15,473 nucleotides of DNA, from contig CAZNQW010000079.1 in the NCBI GenBank assembly GCA_964575225.1, forward strand, positions 1-15,473, in the 5' to 3' direction. The stretch's first letter is position 1. Each line of letters opens with the position of its first letter. Source of the DNA: CAZNQW01 sp964575225 (lineage in GTDB: Bacteria > Chloroflexota > Anaerolineae > JAAYZQ01). The notes under the pieces are model-generated. The model ran no database searches. It was not told the DNA's origin and was given only the letters and a program-made list of their open reading frames with translations. A program made the translations under genes and the position numbers. Shown one piece after another: positions 12,124 to 15,473 of the stretch.

Positions 12124-13029
12124 ATGCAGTTTGTGCAGCAGCTCATCAATGGTCTGACGATCGGCGCCTTTTACTCGCTGGTGGCCCTGGGCTATACGAT
12201 GGTGTACGGCGTGCTCAAGCTCATCAACTTTGCGCACGGCGACATGTTTATGTGGGGGGCCTATCTGGGGCTGACCGGCCTTAACGTGGCGGTGGCTCTG
12301 ATGAGTGGGGGCAGCGCCCTGATGTTGATCCCGGTGGTGATCGTGGTGATGGTGACGATGGCCCTGATCGGGGTGTTGGTCGAACGGATTGCCTACCGGC
12401 CGCTCCGTTCGGCAGGCCGCCTGGCGCCCGTCATCTCGGCCCTGGGTGTCGCTTTTATCCTGGAGAGCCTGGCCCGAAACGTGTACGGCGCGAGCTGGAA
12501 GACCTACCCCAACGTCCTGGCGCTGGGCGGGCGTATCCGGCTGGGCGAGGGAGCCAGCGTGTCGGTGATGCAGATCGCCGTCCTGCTCGTCTCATTCGCC
12601 TTAATGGGCGGGCTCTACCTGTTCGTACAGCGCACTCGCATTGGCACGGCCATGCGGGCCGTCTCGCTCGACCACGACGTGTCGCGGCTGATGGGCATTG
12701 ACGTCAACCGCATCATTGCCATCGTCTTTTTGATCGGTCCGGGGCTGGGCGGGATCGCCGGTGTGATCGTCGGGGTGTACTATGGTTCCTTTGACTTTAC
12801 GCTGGGCTGGGTGTTCGGGCTCAAGGCGTTCATCGCTGCGATCCTGGGTGGCATTGGCAACATACCGGGCGCCATGCTGGGCGGGATGATTCTGGGGATC
12901 ATCGAGACATTGGGGGCGGGCTATATCTCGCCCCAATGGAAGGACGTCTTTGCCTACCTGATCCTGATCGTGATCTTGATCATCCGGCCCACGGGTTTGC
13001 TCGGCGAACGCGTCGCGGAAAAGCTGTGA
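12124..13029 (+). CDS. livH: ABC permease LivH
   Basis: First membrane subunit of the branched-chain amino acid importer, 301 residues, mostly hydrophobic with about eight membrane segments. Family marks are FVQQLINGLTIGAFYSLVAL at the N-terminus, the GVLKLINFAHGDMFMWGAY region, and the cytoplasmic coupling loop GLKAFIAAILGGIGNIPGAM near residues 235-255. ATG 12124 is chosen because AAGGAGG lies 8 nt upstream and MQF is the usual LivH start; an upstream GTG would read through the terminator hairpin. livM begins 12 nt after its stop. Confidence 0.94.
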   Translation: MQFVQQLINGLTIGAFYSLVALGYTMVYGVLKLINFAHGDMFMWGAYLGLTGLNVAVALMSGGSALMLIPVVIVVMVTMALIGVLVERIAYRPLRSAGRLAPVISALGVAFILESLARNVYGASWKTYPNVLALGGRIRLGEGASVSVMQIAVLLVSFALMGGLYLFVQRTRIGTAMRAVSLDHDVSRLMGIDVNRIIAIVFLIGPGLGGIAGVIVGVYYGSFDFTLGWVFGLKAFIAAILGGIGNIPGAMLGGMILGIIETLGAGYISPQWKDVFAYLILIVILIIRPTGLLGERVAEKL

Positions 13030-13041
13030 GAGGAGGCAGCC

Positions 13042-14040
13042 ATGAATGCGATTCTTGCCCGCCTTCGAACAATCAAGCCCATCTGGTGGCAGGGCGGCTT
13101 GTTGCTTGTGGCCCTGCTCTTGCCGCTGCCCCTGAGTGACTACTACCGTTCGGTTCTGTGGCGCACCGGCCTGTATGTGATGCTCGGGCTGAGCCTCAAT
13201 ATCATCGTCGGCTATGCCGGGATGTTCCAGTTGGGGCATGCGGCCTTTTACGCGGTGGGCGCCTATACCACCGCACTGCTCAACCTCCACTTTGGGGTGC
13301 CGATCTTGCTGACGCTGCCCATCAGCCTGGTGGTGGCGGGCCTCTTGGGTTTTTTGATCACGCGGCCGATTTTGCACCTGCGGGGCGATTACCTGTGTAT
13401 TGTGACGATTGCCTTTGGCGAGGTGGTGCGGCTGGTGCTGGTGAACAACCTCTTTGGCATCACGGGCGGGGCGAACGGCCTGAGTGGTATCGAGCGGCCC
13501 TCGCTCTTGGGCCTGGAGCTGCGGGCGCCGATCTATCACTATTACCTGATGCTGGTCTTTCTGGTGATCACGGTGGTTTTGGTGGAGCGGCTGGAGCACT
13601 CGCGGCTGGGCCGCGCCTGGATGTATGTGCGCGAGGATGAGGTGGCGGCCGAGGCGATGGGCATCAATACCATCCGGGTCAAGATGCTGGCCTTTGTCCT
13701 GGGGTCCGGGTGGGCCGGGCTGGTGGGTGGGCTGTATGCCGGCCGGATCACGGTGATTTCGCCGGACCTGTCCAAGTTCCTCGAGTCGGTGATCATGTTC
13801 GGTATCGTGGTCCTGGGTGGGGCGGGCTCGACGCCGGGCATTTTCGTCGGTACGTTGGGCATGGTGACCCTGCCCGAGATATCCCGCCCGCTTAAGGCCT
13901 GGCGCGATGCCTGGGTCGGCCTGGTGATGGTGGTCATGATGATCGCCCGGCCGGAAGGGCTATGGCCCAGCCGCCGCATTCGGGCCGAGATCCGCGGGGA
14001 CGAACAGGAACCGGTGCCGCCGCAGGCGGCCGCTGCTTGA
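13042..14040 (+). CDS. livM: ABC permease LivM
   Basis: Second membrane subunit, 332 residues, pairing with LivH to form the translocation pore. Family marks are LGLSLNIIVGYAGMFQLGHA (membrane segments 2-3), VREDEVAAEAMGINTIRVKM (cytoplasmic loop), and ESVIMFGIVVLGGAGSTPGI, the coupling region equivalent to that in LivH. A charged C-terminal tail ends in Ala repeats. ATG 13042 has AGGAGG about 6 nt upstream. livG follows after 17 nt, so the genes are one transcript. Confidence 0.94.
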   Translation: MNAILARLRTIKPIWWQGGLLLVALLLPLPLSDYYRSVLWRTGLYVMLGLSLNIIVGYAGMFQLGHAAFYAVGAYTTALLNLHFGVPILLTLPISLVVAGLLGFLITRPILHLRGDYLCIVTIAFGEVVRLVLVNNLFGITGGANGLSGIERPSLLGLELRAPIYHYYLMLVFLVITVVLVERLEHSRLGRAWMYVREDEVAAEAMGINTIRVKMLAFVLGSGWAGLVGGLYAGRITVISPDLSKFLESVIMFGIVVLGGAGSTPGIFVGTLGMVTLPEISRPLKAWRDAWVGLVMVVMMIARPEGLWPSRRIRAEIRGDEQEPVPPQAAAA

Positions 14041-14057
14041 GGAGACGAGGCGACACC

Positions 14058-14924
14058 ATGGCACTATTGGACATCCGAAATCTTACAAAGCAGTTCGGCG
14101 GTCTGACCGCTGTCGATCGGGTGGATTTTCAGGTAGAAGAGGGGGCCATCCTGGGGCTGATCGGTCCGAACGGCGCGGGCAAGACGACGATCTTTAACAT
14201 GATCACCGGCATCTATGCGCCGACGGACGGGGAGGTGTATTTCCAGGGCCAGCGGATCAGCCATCCTGCCCTCACCTGGCGGCAGCGTCTCGCGACGCCG
14301 CTGTGGTGGTTGGCCTGGCTGCCGCTGCCCCGCGTCAAGGCGCAGTGGGGGGAGTTGCGCACGCTGCGGCCCCACGAGATCACGCAGCGGGGCATTGCCC
14401 GCACCTTTCAGACGATCCGGTTGTTCCCGAACCTGACCGCTCTGGAGAACGTCATGTCGGGGCTGCACCACCGGACCCAGGCGGGCGTGGCCGGGGCGAT
14501 CTTTCAGCCGCCTTCGCAGACGAAAGAAGAGGCCTATATCGTCGCCGAGGCGGAACGCACCCTGGGCTTTATGCAGCTCGAGGAGCAGCGGGATGAGTTG
14601 GCCAAGAGCCTGCCTTATGGCCTGCAACGCCGCCTGGAGATCGCGCGGGCTCTGGCGACCTCTCCGGCGCTCCTGGTCCTCGACGAGCCGGCGGCCGGCC
14701 TGAACGAGCAGGAGACGCTGGATCTGATGGGCCTGATCCAGGAGATCCGAGACTCGGGCATCACGGTGCTGTTGATCGAGCATGACATGAAGGTGGTCAT
14801 GGGCATCTGCGAGCGGATCGTGGTGCTGGATTATGGGAAAAAGATCGCCGAAGGCTCCCCGGCCGAGATCCAGCACAACCCGCGCGTCATCGAGGCCTAC
14901 CTGGGCGAAGCAGAGGAGGAGTGA
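14058..14924 (+). CDS. livG: ABC ATPase LivG with inserted segment
   Basis: One of two ATP-binding subunits energising the importer. Visible are Walker A GPNGAGKTT (36-44), the Q-loop in RTFQTIRLF (Gln118), signature LPYGLQRRLEIARAL, Walker B LLVLDEP and His242 of the H-loop (IEHDM). The LivG-type insert between Walker A and the signature is present. At 288 residues it is about 30 longer than E. coli LivG. The extra part is residues about 70-103, Trp- and Pro-rich (RLATPLWWLAWLPLPRVKAQ), between the first beta-sheet lobe and PHEITQRGIARTFQ. It might touch the membrane. The ATG has a GAGGAGACGAGG purine stretch upstream. The stop lies just before livF. Confidence 0.94.
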   Translation: MALLDIRNLTKQFGGLTAVDRVDFQVEEGAILGLIGPNGAGKTTIFNMITGIYAPTDGEVYFQGQRISHPALTWRQRLATPLWWLAWLPLPRVKAQWGELRTLRPHEITQRGIARTFQTIRLFPNLTALENVMSGLHHRTQAGVAGAIFQPPSQTKEEAYIVAEAERTLGFMQLEEQRDELAKSLPYGLQRRLEIARALATSPALLVLDEPAAGLNEQETLDLMGLIQEIRDSGITVLLIEHDMKVVMGICERIVVLDYGKKIAEGSPAEIQHNPRVIEAYLGEAEEE

Positions 14925-14926
14925 GC

Positions 14927-15473
14927 GTGTCCCTACTACAGGTTGAGAATCTGCACACCTACTATGGCCACGTGCACGCGCTGAAAGGCATCGATCTGGA
15001 GGTCGAAGAGGGCCAGATCGTCAGCCTCATCGGGGCCAACGGCGCCGGGAAATCGACGACGCTCCGCACCATCTCCGGTTTGGTGCGCCCCCGTGTGGGG
15101 GGGATCACCCTCAAGGGCGAGCCGATCCACACGGTAGCGGCCCATCGCATTGTCGAGCTTGGCATCTCCCATTCGCCCGAAGGCCGGCAGATCTTGGCGA
15201 CGTTGACGGTCGACGAGAACCTGAACATGGGCGCCTATGTGCTGGGGTCGGACCGGCAGCGCATTGAGGCGAACCGGCAGCGCGTCTTTGATCTCTTTCC
15301 TCGCCTTCAAGAGCGCAGGAGCCAGTTGGGGGGCACCCTGTCGGGCGGGGAACAGCAGATGTTGACCATCGGCCGGGCGCTGATGGCCAGCCCCAGTCTG
15401 CTGATGCTCGACGAGCCATCGCTGGGCCTGGCGCCGATTCTGGTCAAGACCATCTTTGATACGATCCACGAGA
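14927..15473 (+). CDS. livF: ABC ATPase LivF, 3' truncated by window
   Basis: Second ATP-binding subunit of the importer. 182 residues are visible and roughly 55 should follow beyond the edge. Motifs are Walker A GANGAGKST (36-44), the LivF-typical SPEGRQILATLTVDENL (83-99), signature LSGGEQQM (138-145) and Walker B LLMLDEPSLGLAP (158-170). The start is GTG 14927, with AGGAGG ending 7 nt upstream. A GTG at 14921, two codons earlier in the same frame and overlapping the livG stop, is possible but too close to the ribosome-binding site. Both ATPases have intact motifs, consistent with a working LivHMGF complex fed by LivK. Confidence 0.93.
   Translation, partial: MSLLQVENLHTYYGHVHALKGIDLEVEEGQIVSLIGANGAGKSTTLRTISGLVRPRVGGITLKGEPIHTVAAHRIVELGISHSPEGRQILATLTVDENLNMGAYVLGSDRQRIEANRQRVFDLFPRLQERRSQLGGTLSGGEQQMLTIGRALMASPSLLMLDEPSLGLAPILVKTIFDTIHE

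Overview
The window is GC-rich DNA carrying three gene blocks. The minus-strand left half is a histidine biosynthesis operon read right to left: leader peptide, hisZ, hisG, a PHP-family phosphatase, hisD, a hisC-hisB fusion, hisH, hisA. In the middle are two minus-strand genes, a DUF166 protein and a short cysteine-rich MTHFR-C/MetV-like protein. On the plus strand to the right is a branched-chain amino acid ABC transporter operon, livK-livH-livM-livG-livF, with livF cut by the window edge. Short HisG with HisZ, a PHP-type histidinol phosphatase candidate, the DUF166 and MTHFR-C genes, a lipobox on the binding protein and consensus sigma-70-type promoters together suggest a monoderm-like bacterium, most likely Chloroflexota (Anaerolineae or relatives). 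That assignment is inference; there is no rRNA or other marker here.

His operon. A near-consensus promoter (TTGACA, 17 bp, TATGAT, at 8633-8605) precedes an unannotated 16-codon leader ORF with three consecutive His codons (8548-8498). Next come an RNA pairing abutting its stop codon, a strong intrinsic terminator (8446-8414), and then hisZ. This is the layout of classical ribosome-mediated histidine attenuation. Most junctions are tight (ATGA overlaps or short gaps). The two exceptions are the hisZ-hisG gap (about 770 bp) and the hisD-hisCB gap (about 260 bp), both filled with REP-like palindromic repeats. hisF, hisI and hisE are not in the window; they may lie to the left or elsewhere.

The hisZ-hisG spacer is the oddest structure. 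It is built from about 130-bp composite repeats and is flanked by two copies of a 34-bp segment carrying the hisG ribosome-binding site and first codons. It stays open as a 257-codon frame that begins at a GTG overlapping the hisZ stop and ends in an ATGA overlap with hisG. A repeat expansion therefore seems to have split a once directly coupled hisZ-hisG pair without breaking translational continuity.

Liv operon. A perfect TTGACA-17-TATAAT promoter (10566-10594) lies inside a pair of 15-bp perfect inverted repeats, about 300 bp upstream of livK. The long leader holds a strong hairpin with a U-rich tail, and an intrinsic terminator sits between livK and livH, probably giving binding protein in excess of permease. 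Together the genes make histidine de novo and import branched-chain (or related) amino acids. The DUF166 and MTHFR-C pair points toward one-carbon or iron-sulfur chemistry, with no exact function assignable.
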